A stretch of 64,000 nt of DNA from Ariolimax columbianus (GCA_036924085.1 JAVGWX010000002.1:44969666-45033665); one strand, 5' to 3'; positions 19,596 to 34,500 are shown, numbered from the stretch's first letter. The notes: generated by a model not told the origin, from the sequence alone. Made by a program: numbers and translations.

Positions 19596-22500
19596 GTTAG
19601 TCAGCATTGTTAATGTATGACTGGCTGATTTTCCAGTGATCTTTAACACTTGTAGGACAAAAGTGCTGTAAATATTTTTAATTTAATTATCACAAGAAAA
19701 TTGTTTCTGTTCAGTACACATATTTAGTCCCATCCATTATATTGGAACAAAATACAAATCAAAGAAGGACAACAACCCATACAGTTGGAGATTGGGGAGA
19801 GAAAGTGTAGATGGATAATACACCTCCTCACAAATAAATCATAATAATATAACCAGACATGCACTTTATTTGGATTCATAGGCGAAGAGTGGATAGACCA
19901 TAGAATACCTGTGAAAAATGGTGATAGAAATGGATGAGGCATTGATTATACAGTAAAAGTCCAGAATCAAGAAAACCTGACAATCCAGGCTTTAAATCAC
20001 TCATTTTAAATTGTGTATAGTATTGGATTTGCAGGTGCTTTGTTTCTTGTTGGTAATTATTTAGTACATTTTTCTCAATGAAATTTTAAAAAATGTCTCA
20101 AGGATTTGAAAAAAGTAAAATTTAATCTATTAGAAAAATTGTCATTTTTTTTAAATGTCGAAACAACTATCTCCAGAAAAAATATTTTAAAATTTACATG
20201 TTTTTTCATTCTTAATTCCTCCATAAATTTGAATGTTAAAATGACTCGCTCTTTCAATACCAGAGCAGTCAGAATTTTAAGACATTATGTATCTCTTCTA
20301 CGCTTATTTGTTGAATTCATGAGGTGTAATCCTTTTGTGACCAGAATGTACAATTGACGGTGGTGCCGATGGAATTCATTTTACTTACTCAAGAGAAGGG
20401 CGGTCCAGTGGCGAAGCATTTGTAGAGCTAGCTTCAGAAGAGGATGTCACGCATGCCCTTGCTCAAAATAATGAGCATATTGGAAACAGATACATTGAGG
20501 GTTAGTTGAAGTAATTGTATCTATGTGAAGTTCTGGTTGGCATTTTCAGGCACATTACAAAATAGCACTTCTTTCTGTCATTAAAAATATTGATTATTTT
20601 TATGGTGAAGAAAGAAGTACACATTTTATACCATTAGATTTCTTTTAAATCCCCTTTCAGCGTATCACTTTTGGAACTGGATTTGGCTTCCCTCTGCCAT
20701 CCCTATTCTCTTAACCAGACTCCATTAGTGCAGCCTGTTTCCAGGGCTGCTACATGGATGCCAAATAGGGTCTTGATCAGCTGTGGTTCACTCACTCTGG
20801 TGCAGCCAGCTATGAGTTGCTGACTGCCATCAACTCATTCACTATATATTCGCTGCATATTCGACCCCAAAATAGATTCTAATACTATTACCAGAATTGC
20901 CATTCGGTAGACCTCATAAGGAAGACAAGGAAACCATAGAAGCTGAAACAACATGAACAACACAATGCGAAGGATGGTTGCAGACCTAGTAGGGTAAGGA
21001 CGTTTGTTGCACTGAAAGATGCCTTTAGGCATGATGTCACTGGCTGCTTGTCCATCATCAACCAGTGAACCAAGCAGAAGACTGATGAAAACAAATATTA
21101 CTGAAGAAACATTCATTCTGTGAGTTTCTCTACATACAAAGCACTGATCGGTTAGTTTTAGGTGGTTTGCTGTACGTTTAGGTTAATTTGGTTACTTAAT
21201 TGTTGGCAATATGGTTTGCCTCTAGTATACAAGAGACTACATTAAAATTGTCTTTTTGTTTTTTAATATACACTTTTATTGTCATCAGTATTTAGAGTTG
21301 ACAGATCAGAAATGGAATGGATGGTCAAGAGAACTGGTGCAGGCATTTCTCAGAACCAAGGCATGAGTGATGCTGTTGTAAAACTCAGAGGTTTGCCATT
21401 TGGCTGCTCTAAGGAAGAAATAGCTCAGTTTTTTACAGGTACCATTCATCTTCTGATTGTTTTGTCAAGTGCAATTTGAAATGTTTTAATTAAATATAGA
21501 ATATTAGAGTTGATGAAACTGATCGTAGTCATATGATTCATTTTGTACATGTCTTTATTGATGATTCCTTTGTATAGATAATATAGAATATTTGACTGTT
21601 TGATACCGAGTTAATGAATGTTATATGCTTTAGAACTAATTGTGTTAGTACTTTTTAACAGTTATAATCTAGGGTTACGGTAATTTATTGTTAAACTTTA
21701 AAGATTATTAAATTAAATTATGTCATATTGGGATTTTTTTTTGTTTTTGATATCAAGAATGTTTTTCTTTGCAAACACCTTCATATGTTTTATTGCTTCC
21801 TTCTCTCTTTACCCAATGGTCGGGTGGGGGTTGTAGGGTTGGTGATAGTTCCTAATGGAATTATGCTCCCAGAAGATCATCAGGGGCGGAGCACTGGGGA
21901 GGCGTTTGTTCAGTTTGCATCACCTGCAATAGCTGAGAGGGCTTTGGAAAAACACAAAGAGAGGATAGGTCACAGGTGGGGTTCTTCTAGGCTTTAACTA
22001 AATTGGTTGGTCATTTTGTAATGGTCTGTATTAGCTAATTTCATGGAATCAATGTGTTAGACATGGCATATTATCTTGAAATTCCCTTCAATTGTTAAAT
22101 TTTACACTTGCAACACATTAATATAATTTCAGTGTGGTTGATCAAAATAGAAATTGTACTTTTCTTTATATTTTAAAGATCTTGACACAATACACCAATT
22201 AGTATAAATTTTAACATATAAAAACAAAGATGTACAGTGTGTTCTTGATATCCAGCTGCTTCCTTGTCCTTAAATTCTATTTACTTGCTCGCTCCATATG
22301 TCTTGCGCAACTCGGTTTCCTGAACTTCTCTGTGGCAGAAGGTATGCAGCATTGAATGAGCTAACAGCAGCCAGCAATGCATATCTGGCTTTTGATCAGG
22401 GTTAGCCCCATTTAGCTGACCAAGACCCTGATTGATTGATTCATATTGAATGCCCACAATGAGTAGGTTTACTCTTTAGTGCGTCCTGAAAAGGATGTTA

Positions 22501-25500
22501 AGTGACTGGTTATAGCTTTCCTCACATTTTGAGCGTGCTAATGAAGGTGGATCGCGATCCTCCTGGTTTTTTTTCAGGTGGTTGTGCTATGTTTGGCTTC
22601 ATCTGCATGACACTTACTACTATGGAGATCACATTGATCCACATCTCGTCATCCAGACTGACTTGAAAACAGACTGTTTGCAGGGAATGCTACATGGTTG
22701 AGAAGTAGCGGTCTTGGTCAATATATTGTGCCTAACCCTGATCGATGTCCTGGTCAGTATGTTGTACCTGACCGGACTAGCGTCTGTTTTCCTGACCAAG
22801 ACCCTATTCTGCCTTCAAGTAGTGGCTCTTGAAACTTGGCTGAGAAAAGTGATCGAAGAGAGAAGGCAAACCTGGTCCTAAAAATGCCCAGCTGAAATCA
22901 GTTGTCTGGCCAAAAGACGCATATATTGCAGCCTCACTGTAAACTATGACAGGTCAATACGCTCTCTTCAAGACAAACGCCAAAGACCTCCTGACTTAAG
23001 TTTCCTGTCCTGTCATATGGAAGCTCTGTATGGCATAGATAAATTTGCTTAAATCGCTAAAATTACTATCTAAACATCGTAAGACACATAATTAAACTAT
23101 CAATGACATGCAGTATTTTAAAATAAAGATTATACTAGTATAATGAAGCATTAATGTGGAGGTGGAAATTGGAGAGGAAAAAACATTTTTCTACTCGGTA
23201 CCTTGTGTGATTTACGGATATATCGTCAATTCTGTTAAACACACCTTTCTTATTGTGCGTCCAAAGTCTGTATCTGGCATGTTTTGAATATCCACTAGTA
23301 ATCTAGATGCCTGATCAAATAAATCATTTCTCGGGTCTTGAAGTCCCACCATTACTTGCGAAATATGCTTCGACTTTCAAACATAAATTTTGCAATTGTC
23401 CAGATATCACGTCACTCACGCATGTGTAGACCACCATGTAGAGTTGTTTAAAAAAAATTTTAAAAATTTCACAAACTAAATCCGAAACTGCATGTTTCAG
23501 AAGTCTGTTTTGACTGTAACGGCGCCTACAAGCTGGAAATGGTCAAATTGACGATGCATACCTGTCGCTTACTATCACTTAGCACCATCAGTCTATAAGC
23601 AAAACTTTTAATTTGAGAATACTATACCTATTTTATCCGACTTGTTATATTTTTTGCACCCAAAAGAACTCTGTGCCAATGTTTGCAAAGTTTAATGCTG
23701 CCGTCTTCATCGTTCACTATCAAATAATCGCATTTATTTCCCTCATAAACTTTATGGTCTATCTCAGGTTCCTCTCGTCACCATGCAGTTTATCCCTTAA
23801 TTTTGCTTGAGCAGGACCATGTTATCACTCTGCTCCTCTCATGAAACCAATATCTGGAGATGTTCTATTGTTTGCTTGTACTCCTCACATGGACATGTCT
23901 CTGACCGATTTTGTATTTGTTGAGCAGATGTATTTCTAGTCTGCAATGGCTCGCCCATAATCTGGATGTTGCCATTTGATTTTTTTTTAAAGGAGTATTA
24001 TTTTGATCTTGTTGACCCATTCCTCATCGTACCTGTGGCTCCCAACTTCATCTCCAGCGGCCTCTGTCTTGGGCCACAGAATATTATGCTTCTGCTATAT
24101 CTGACTCTGGATGTTCTCTGTACAATTTGTCATTGAAGTTTATTTTTATCATTGCTTTTATTTTGTCATATCTAGGTCCTGTCTACCTTTTAGGTTTTCC
24201 TTCCTCCCTCTTTGGCTAGTCTGTCTGCCTTCATATTTTAACCTATCTTATGGTGTGCAGAAATCCACTGATGAAATTGTAACTGGTGATCATGAATCTT
24301 CTGATAATCTTTTTTTTTTTTTTTTTGGTTTCTAGGTACTAAAATGGTTAAAAGGGTATCTGTCATTAAAACTATCATGTCTCAGGCATAATCTTTGAAT
24401 GAGCTAGTGCCTCAACTCTGAAGTTTGAGAATTTCTAGCGGCGACTGAGATTTTGATTTCTTGTTCATTATTTAATTTTTTCATTAAAGTCTTCTGCGTT
24501 TTTCAAACTCTTCAATGCTGATCCATCTGTGGAAATTAAATGTGAAAGAGGCAAAGAGTAATCATCTTCTGGTAACAAATTGAAACGCTATTGATGACTT
24601 TGAAGCTGTCAAATGGAGGCTAATATTGGCCGAAATCATGTAATATCATATACATCAGTAAAGAAAATTATGTATAATTAACAAAAATATAAAGATGTTA
24701 TGGAAAATTAGTAGTAAATATAGCAATGAAGCGTTGCCGAAGACGGATGTGTCGGACCGAAAGGTGCAAATATCGCAGTCAAGCTGTAAACTAGCGACAC
24801 AACGCATTCTGTTCTCCGGACTACATCCTACTACTTACAAAGCCCTGTTCAAGACTTGGTAACGGGAGATTGAGAACGAACGAAGAAGAAGCAATGAGGT
24901 GTTTTAAAGCCAGTTAATATATTATTGCTTTGCAAGGCATGTGTTGGTGTTTATTTACCAACAAAACTAATTTAGTTTTGAAGTGTATGACTTTCTAGAA
25001 CTGATTGTCATTATAACATGCAAATTTGTGGCTCATTGTATTATTCATCCTTTGAAGGAACCAATTAATGAGATACTCTGTACCTGTCATTCTCTCATTA
25101 GTAACAATTTTATTGAATCACTTAGTGATGGATCTCTATGGACTACTGTACATATTTGTAAAGTCAAAAAATACTTGCTTTTGCAAAATATATTATGATA
25201 TTTTGAAGGGAATTTCTAGGATAAAAGACTATATGTAAGTTTTGTAACAGTAGTATTTCTAGTTATATTATGCAGTCTTTATTTTGATTGCTCATATGGG
25301 ACAGTGGAAAAGTAATTTGTTAGTAAAGGGAAGAGTGTGTGTGTTCTGGGCAAAATGTGAGGTCTTAAGGGAAATGACTTGGTTGGATGTATTACATAAT
25401 GGAAGATGTTTAAATTAACATCATCCATTCTTTTCACTACAAAAGGAACATGGGCCCAGCATTGAAGTTGGATGTATCACAGGAAGCCTCCACCATAGCA

Positions 25501-28500
25501 TTAATTTGCTCTTGAAGTTGTGGTTCTTGTAAGCACTTCACTTGACATGGTTTCCATCCCCATGCAAAACCATACTTGGTCACATTTCATGACATACATA
25601 GTTGAGTAGTGGCCATATTTCCTCCCAAAGAGGGTGCCCCAGGGTCCACAAAGGGACTGTGGCGTGGCTATCACACATCAACAATAAATTATATCATCTT
25701 AAGATTTGTAGGAAACATTTTTAGAATTTGAACAAAAAAAGTCATTCCATGTTATAAGTTACTGTTTGCTATTGTAGTTTAGTTGAGAATCAAATCACTT
25801 TGTTAAGATGTACTATTTCAACTGAGAAAATGAGATGTGTTTGAGAGTCAGTCTGACATTAAGTAGCATGCTTAGCTGAATATATTTATTTAATATTAAA
25901 CATAAAATTGTGGAAGGCGACAATGATAAGATTTGTATAAGTCTAGTGAGAAACTGTTCAGAAAGGATCAATGATTGTAGTTGACAATCTCATGGGAAAT
26001 AAAGTGATGTACATCACCACAGAAAGGGCATATAGTTACTTTGTAACATCCTTTCTCTTTCATTCTTTCTTTCCTCCCCTCACTGCCACTGCATAAAAGG
26101 GCAGAAGTGAGGAGTATCACCAGGGTGCACCTGAGGAAGCATACAAATTTAGACACCCACCTCATGCATGTCTTAACTGGATCATTCTCTAGACACAGGC
26201 TGTGTTACATCAGTCTGGCCAATGAGGTCGGGATTGACACTGTGGTCCTTATAGTGGTGAGCTTACTAGGGAGCCTCACATTGCACCACAGAGCAGGAAG
26301 AAATAATAGTGTATGTTCACACGACCCAATATCAACATACATCATAATTCAAGGATTACAACCAAGTATGGTTTTAAGTATGTCAATTTAACTCCAGCTT
26401 GTAATGGAGCAAATCATTTTATTCAATATATGATACATTATTGTGCCAGTAGTATATGTGACCATATAATGATTACATTCCTTTTTATTTCCCAAGGTTG
26501 ATGTGACAAATTTATTGTTAATCCCAACTTAATCTGTGTGTGAACATGAGGACTGGGTTTAAGTTGAAATTTCTAGAGCTTGCAGTATGCCATACACTGA
26601 CTTTTGCTGCTTATCTTGGTTAAATGTGTGATGAACAACAGATTATAACATTATTTTGTCCAGATAATGTGTGGCCATTTAATAAAACTTGTTTTATAGC
26701 TGCAGTTGCAGAGTTGTGAAATATAGTTTAATTGTTCTTCAGGTACATTGAAATTTTCAAGAGTAGCATGGCGGAAGCAAATGCAACAGGCAGCATTCGA
26801 GGGGGCATTCGTCCTTTAATGGCTGGTGGGATGCCACTGAGACCTGGGCCCTATGACAGGGGTGACCGATTGAACATGGGTATGGGGTTGCTTGCCATGG
26901 CCCTTGGCAGAGGTCGTGGACGAAATGTGAAAGGTGCACAATTTTTACTCATTTCAATGGCTCTTTATGTCTTATCAGACAATAGTAAGTTGTGCTTTGA
27001 AAAAAAATATATGTAACTACAGTCCATTACAATAGCAAATGTGATGCGTAAGACTAATCTGGGCAGAGAAACGTCTTCCACAGTGTGCAGGGAAAATCAG
27101 AACTGTCTACAGCATTGCATAGTGTGGTGTGTCATCTCAAATGCCGAGTTCTTAGCCTATCCGCAATCAGTATCTCCTTTATCTGTATTACACGCATAAT
27201 CATGCAACACGATCCATGATGTCCTGTTCCCATGATTCATATCCCGCTTGCATACATCTTTGTACTGAAGTAGCGGCAAGCCCCGAGAACTTTTCCCCAT
27301 AGAGAAGATCCTTTTTGTATTCTGCCATTCTTCATCCTCCGAGTGAGTCCCAGTCACCTGAGCCTTTGAAGACTAAGTGTAAAAAGACAGTGTCTGTTCC
27401 ATTCAATACCTCTGCATTGGTAATCTTGTATTGCCATCCAACTCCCAGAGTTCTCATCATGTGAAAGCGGTTTAGCCGCCTTACCTGGTGCGTGTACTCA
27501 CAGCAGGCATAGAAAAATGCAGACATTAAGCTTGGCAGTTCCTCCTCTGAGTCGTAATTGCGACATCGTTCGCAAAGATCAGCTCTCTGATTAGCACCCT
27601 GTTAATTCTGGTCTTGGCTTTCAGCTTTTGGTCATTGACTAAGGCCACCATCTACAAGAATGAATGAATATACCAGCATCCTGGTCACAAAAGGCATGCT
27701 TCAATAAGAGTGAGATATATTCCAATGAGGCTTAGGGCAAGTACACAGTCTTGATTGCAAGCACCTCTGAGGACACACCATCAAAGTTGATGGCGCCCTT
27801 CATGCCCTCTATCATGCAAAAACACTGCAGGCCAATTAACTGTTTGTCTTCACGTGTGATTGCAAGTATTTTAAAAATACCTCTACATCCCTACAGGGCT
27901 AGAAGAGGAATGACTAAGTGAATAAAGAAAGCATATTCAACTTCTGGCCCTAATATGACAGTATTATTGAATAATGCGCTTCTTTGTTTTTAATATTCTA
28001 AAATTTATAATTTATAATCACTATATACTTACAGAAGTTGCGATATTAGATAAGCAAATAATCAAACGACCCAAAATATAAATGTCAGGACTAACAAAGC
28101 CATATACATTTTTTACTCTGCCCCTTGTCAATATAAAATTAGATATCACTCTCCCAGGAATACAAAAAAATAGACTAACTTGAATATAAAAGCAGTCCTA
28201 CTTTACAACTTGGAAACATCAGGTAATTAAAAGTTGGAGACCTTCACTAACAGAAGTCTCCCATCACATGGTTAGTTTCAGATGCCTAAATGTAATAACA
28301 AATATGGATATGCTGTATCAAAGACAACTACAGCTGGGGATTAGTTACTGATGAAGGTGGAGATGGATTAGACCATAATGAAATCCAGCAGTGTAACCAG
28401 ATGTACACTTCATTGGAACTTCTCAGTGGAAGAGTAGAGGGGCAGAACAACATTAGAAGAGGAATTCACCACTCGAAGACATCATCCAATATAGGAGCTG

Positions 28501-31500
28501 GTAAAGCATGAGAATTACAGACATAAGTTTCTTTGAAATGAAATAAAGTAAAAGTAATGATGTATGAATATTGGCTAAAGGGGTTATTTCTATTAGGATT
28601 GTTGTAACTTCTACCATGCCGTATACTGAAAGTTATGTCATTATATTTAAATGTGTAATCATTATTGTATAAGATGATTAAAACAATCACTGAACATTTA
28701 GAGTATAACATTGCTCTCATTGTCAATCTTTTGTACTGAATCAATAGTACACAAGTCCAGTGTGGTTACACAAGAATTTAATTCATGACTAGGTCACTGA
28801 TCCCTTACAATGTTTTAGATCATTTCACGTCTCCTGACGGAAAGCGGACATTTTTATGTGACGTGAAAAACACCTACGTTATGTAAAGGTTCTAGTCTTC
28901 TATGTTGTATAATTCTAAATGCATTTATAATATTGTTGCAGGTTTCTATGAGGATGAGTATGATGACTATGGTTACGATGGGGGTATGAACTTTGGCATG
29001 CGAGGTCACCAAGGTGGGATGGGTCCTATGCGCGGTGGACGTGGCGGTAACGTCGGGAATATGGGTCGCAATGGAGGCCAGTCTGGTGGTTACAATAGCA
29101 GAACAGGACATTCTGTACATATGCGAGGCCTGCCCTTTCAAGCTGTGGAACAGGATGTCTGTGATGTAAGATAGATTTCATTAGAGTTAATTGTATACAT
29201 TCACAAAGGTGTATTTTACCTGAAAGTAATTTTTTGAACCCTCTTGTCTTCTTTATTAATGGCTTGATTTCTTTAAACCTACAGATAATTTTGTTAATGT
29301 ACAGAAAATAATTAGTTGTAGAGCATGAAATAAATCTGAAATTCTTCATTACTGCTTATAGTATATTAGAATTGTTTCCACACTTTATCAATTGTTCTTT
29401 ATTTATTTATGCATTTTTGTGGTTGCCTATTTAACCATTTCCTGTCCTGGATAAGAGCAGTAATTTTGTATGACAGCGTTTTAATCAAAATAAATATTAA
29501 ACAAGTGTAACTAAAAATTAATGTAAACATTGTAAGACACAATTAAACTGTCTATGACATTAAATATTTTAGCGATATATTCAACAATTCCATTACTGCA
29601 TACCTTTCTTGTGTGTCCCAGTCATAAGTTTGAATCTGGCATGTGTTCAACATCCACGGTCTAATCAAATAATAAATCGTTTCTGTTGTCTTGAGGTACC
29701 AGTAGTCCAACTTTCCTAGGACTAAATTCCTAAACTTTGAAAACAAAACTTAACAACTTTCTCAAATGTCTAAATTTATTTGTGTTTTTTTTTGCATTCA
29801 TCTTATTTCTCTATTCCCCAAGGGTGTGCATTGCACTATATTTTTATTTTGTATTCGACTTCGGCATGCATTTGATGTAAGGGTCTGCTTCCCTGGGGTA
29901 ACGGCTGATGCTGTGATGGGAGCGGACCCAGCACCTTCTGGTTGTGAGCCATGTCACTTAACCATTAGCCCACGCCGTCCCCAAATGTTTACATATAAGA
30001 AATAACTCTACAGTTAAATGCCAACTGTGCGTGAATGAATCAGCATCTTTGTAAGTAACGTCAAATCAGGAAATTCTGCAAACTAAATGACAGAATGTAT
30101 CATATGTGTTCGACCATATCGAACGGAAATTTGTGCTCTACTGTCTGGCTATGATTAATTTATTTCAAATCAGTTTCAGCCATTTGTTATATTTTGCAGT
30201 TCTTTTCCCCCATCCAACCAGTACGATGTGAGTTTGAGTTTGGAGAAAATGGAAGACCAACTGGGGAGGCCAATGTAGACTTTGCTACTCATCAAGAAGC
30301 ACTTGAAGCAATGAAGAAAAACAGATGCAATATGCGTAAGCTAGAAATTTATGTATATCATTAATTTGCATTATTTGTTTTAAACTTTTTTCTTTACTCT
30401 CAAATCGTTACATCTATGTTCACTTTGTTCCTGTCTTAAAGCACATACATTACACCTTTATATGTCCAATTTTCCTTTAAATTTCTTAGTAAACATTCTC
30501 TCTCTCCCTCCTTAGTCCTCTCTTCCCCTACAAGAACCTGTTTATATTTGAACAATTTGTTCTCATTTTTTCCCCCCACAGAACATCGTTATATTGAACT
30601 GTTCTTAAACTCTGAACCAAACAATCGCAATAATCTTGGTGGCGGTGGCAGTTATGGAAACAATGTTGGTGACTTTGGAAACATGGGAGCAGCAAATATG
30701 TACGATGATGACTTTGGATATGGTCAGAGTGGCGGCAGCAGGCAGAATCAAGGAGGCTATGGTGGATATGGTCAAGGTGGCAATGGCTTTGGAAACCAAG
30801 GTAGAAGTACGTATCCTGTGTGATAATGTTATTTTAGTTTATTTTTGTAGTCCTTTGAACCATGACCGTAAAATCTCATTCCTCTGTACTCCTGAAAATA
30901 TGCACACAGTAGCCATTTGAGGAAAGCTATTAACCATGGCAAAACTATGTGCTGTAATTTAATTATTCTTTCTAGTTTCTTCTACGCTCATCCTGAAAAG
31001 GATGTTGAGATGTTGTATCATGATTTACAGCAAAACTGATAATCTTTGCCTTTGGGCTAGACACATCTAATTTCAGCTGGTTTTCCTTCCCTCTGAGATT
31101 CCTATCCCTATAACAATGGGCAAAATTGCTGGACGGCAAAGAAATTTTAATTTTCCAATGAAGTAGTAGAAAATCAGATTGAAAATAACAGTCAAAGCAC
31201 ATCATTTGCTCTCTTCTCCATGTTTTATCAGTTTGGTGTATACAAGTATCACCATCAGGTCATTTTCAATTTGGCCTCTATCGGCTTATCTGACTTTACC
31301 TTTCTCACTTCGTACACTTTCTGGCTATTCGTTTGTTCCCAACACTGAGTATTCTGCATGTTGTATCCAGCTAAGTAACGTTTTACATTTTCTCCAGTAC
31401 TTTCCAGCTTCTCCCTTTAATTTTTTTAATGGACCTCTAGGTCTCTTCTCCATGCGTTCTTTGGGCTTGATGACAGAGATTGCTTGGTGATGTTGGAGGT

Positions 31501-34500
31501 CGTTTCCCCCAAGGGAAGTTAACACATTAAAATATATATACTGTTACTGAAGTCAGATGCACTGGACCATGCAGGTGCAAAACACATTCCTTTTTAGGAA
31601 ACAAGGGGCACCACACACACAAAAAGAATATTATAATTTTTTTTGCGTTCGCCTTATTTTCTCTAATCCCCAAGGCGGTGTGTGTGTTGCACTGTGGTTT
31701 TTATTTTGCGCCTGTCGGCCTAGTGCATCCAACTTCAGCATGCATTTTATGTAAGGGTCTGCTTCCTCCTGCATTTTCTAAGGGTTTGCTTCCCATGGGT
31801 AACGGTCGGTGCTGTGATGGGGATCGAACCCAGCACCTTCGGCTTGTGAGCCGTGCCACTAGACCACACCGCCCCCAAAACAATAATTTAAATCAAGACC
31901 TTTTCAGCTCTCTTTGGAGTGTAGAACTTCAACAAATTCATGCCAAATTGACCTGTTGATCTTTCAATGCCATAAGGTATCTGTCATACCAAATTGAATA
32001 TAATGGCAAGGCGGGATCTCCTTTTACTAGATTGTGTTCTTATTCAAACTGTCAAAAGCATTTTCATTATCAGCAAAGCTGATGTGCTAACTTAATCAAG
32101 TATGTCTGTTAGAAACTTTATTTTTTACTGGCTAGAGTTTATTCATGATTTGTATATTCTTATAGATTTAACTTTTTAACTGCTTTGTTTAATTCTGTGT
32201 AGTCTGAATGTGCTTTAGCAGCCCTAGTTTTGCTGGTTTGTAATGCCACTATTTTTAGCATGTCTCTCTTCATTCTTTATGAACGTTGTTGCCTTTATCC
32301 ATTATTTATACTGGCATTCCTTAATGCCAAAACTTCCTCACAAATTATTTTCAAGACCATTTGTAGCTGATCACCTTTTTCGTCAATGTCTAGTTATTCC
32401 AGTGCTATACATTTTTTGTGATGATGGATTTCTTTTTCTTCTCATTTATTTTGAGATTACAAATAGGTCCATTGATTTTAGTTCTATTCTTTCACCGTTT
32501 AACTCTTTCCATACGCAATTGTTTTCTTAGTCAAGCTAAGGGGGCGAAAATACCAGGGGATATGTTTGTAGAATCACAGATCAATAAATAGACACATCTG
32601 TATCTTATTATACATCAATTTGAAGGAAAATTGACAATATTAAGAAGGTTACATAGAAATACATGAAGTATTTTAGAAGAAACAAAAGCAAATATTACAT
32701 ATAAATAAACAAAATAAAACAATCTCAATATTCAGTACCCTCATTCATCATCTCGGAGCAATCTGCAATGTTGATCCATTTTGTGCTTCTAATGATTAGT
32801 TTATAATCCAATTAGTGAAGTTCAGGCTAAATTTGAAAGTAATTTGATGACACCTTTAGTAAAGATGATGACGATGCTGAAACTGTTGATGAACACATAG
32901 AAAAAGTAAAATGACAATGTACACTGTGACCTGCTAACATGCAGCAAATTACATGCTTTGTGGAAGGCCTCAAAGCAAACCCTGAGATGTAAGTGAGGCT
33001 CATTTGTACATCCCAGACACATTAAGTTTGTACACTTGCATTCTGTGGTAGTGGCACAGACGACACAATTTCTATCCCATTTAGAAAATGAGATGTGTTT
33101 CTTGTCTTGAAGGGGGTTACAACTGTTTGCCAGGCTTTCGTGGAACTTCTGCTTCAGCTTCTATTACAATTTGAGAGAGGAGATTGACATACCAGTTTTC
33201 TTATGGGTTGGTGTCACAGAGCCTACTGAAAGGGTTTTCCTACTTCAAAGATCGCTCATTAGATAAATTGATGTTTTTGTAGCAAGAATATCTCGCGCCC
33301 AACATGCCTCTTTTTTCATCTTAGCTTGAGACCAGCCACAGCGGATCTTGTACCCTCACACCAAGGACTTCTTTTGTTTTGAAAATACATACTACTTTAT
33401 CATTTCCGATCCTATATAATTAATTCTTTTCTGTCGGGGTAACTTTTGCTACTCTGTAAGACACATAACACTGGACAACAAATTTTGATAAAGGTCATGT
33501 CTCGGAGATAAAAGTAGCCATTTCAGAAAGATTTAAAGGTTCTGACTAAGAATATGACAATAAAAATGGTAATTTGGCTACTATTACTATGAAGTCGACT
33601 ATAAATTTATTTATTTGTAATTAATTTTTTTTAGTGGTTAAGTGGCACGGCTCACAATCTGAAGGTGCTGTGTTCGATTCCCATCACAGCACCGGCCGTT
33701 ACCCTTAGAAAATGCAGGAGGAAGCAGACCCTTACATAAAATGTTTGCTGAAGTCGGATGCACTGGGCCGACAGGCGCAAAATAAAAACCACAGTGCAAC
33801 GCATACCACCTTGGGGATTAGAGAAATAAGGCAAACGAGAAAGAAAAAAATTTTTAACCACACACACAAAATAGAGTAAATACGTCCATATGACATGTCC
33901 CAGTAAAGGTCCACTTTCTAAATACAGCGTAGCTTTACCTGAATGTCCTGGTGAAAATGTTCACCATGCTCATCATCACTAACAATGCAGCTAACAATGC
34001 AGGGCTGAAGAAGCAGCACGATGAATTAGGTGATAGCAGCCAGCAACTCATAGCTGACCAAGATCCTATTGGGTCTCCATGAGGCGGACCTGAAAACTAG
34101 TCTAGTCTGAGGGATTACAGTGGGAAGGCAAACTATACTATGAGAATGGAGAACGTTGATCTTTAAAGACATTTTATAGCCAAGTGTATGGTACAATCTT
34201 TTGTAGTTTTCTGCCCTGACATTCCCGAAGAAGTTCTTTGAGGCCAGGACAAATACATCCAAAGCTATTTTTTTTCTTGTCACTCAAGCAACTTCCCTAA
34301 CACTTGTATATCACAGCTGCACATCCATCAACAGAACCGCAGCCTTTAGGTCACAACATAATCCAGCCATACTTAATGTTCTTGTCTGAGAATGTGTGGC
34401 GCAAATCACACAATGTGGTAGATGTATGGATCAATAGAAGCCGAAAACTGCTGATAACCCGGCTTTGGTAGTCCTCCATCATCATCTGAATCTATGACAA

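Noticed and set aside
26107..26501. Overlapping plus-strand frames in hnRNP H intron 4
   Set aside because: A faint LINE-like [14 protein letters not shown] stretch is not enough to call a gene or a relic.
31820..31866. tRNA gene suggested by good A and B boxes
   Set aside because: The boxes are the head of SINE-A; the rest of the element follows and no complete cloverleaf acceptor stem is present. The same holds for 33632 and 54747.
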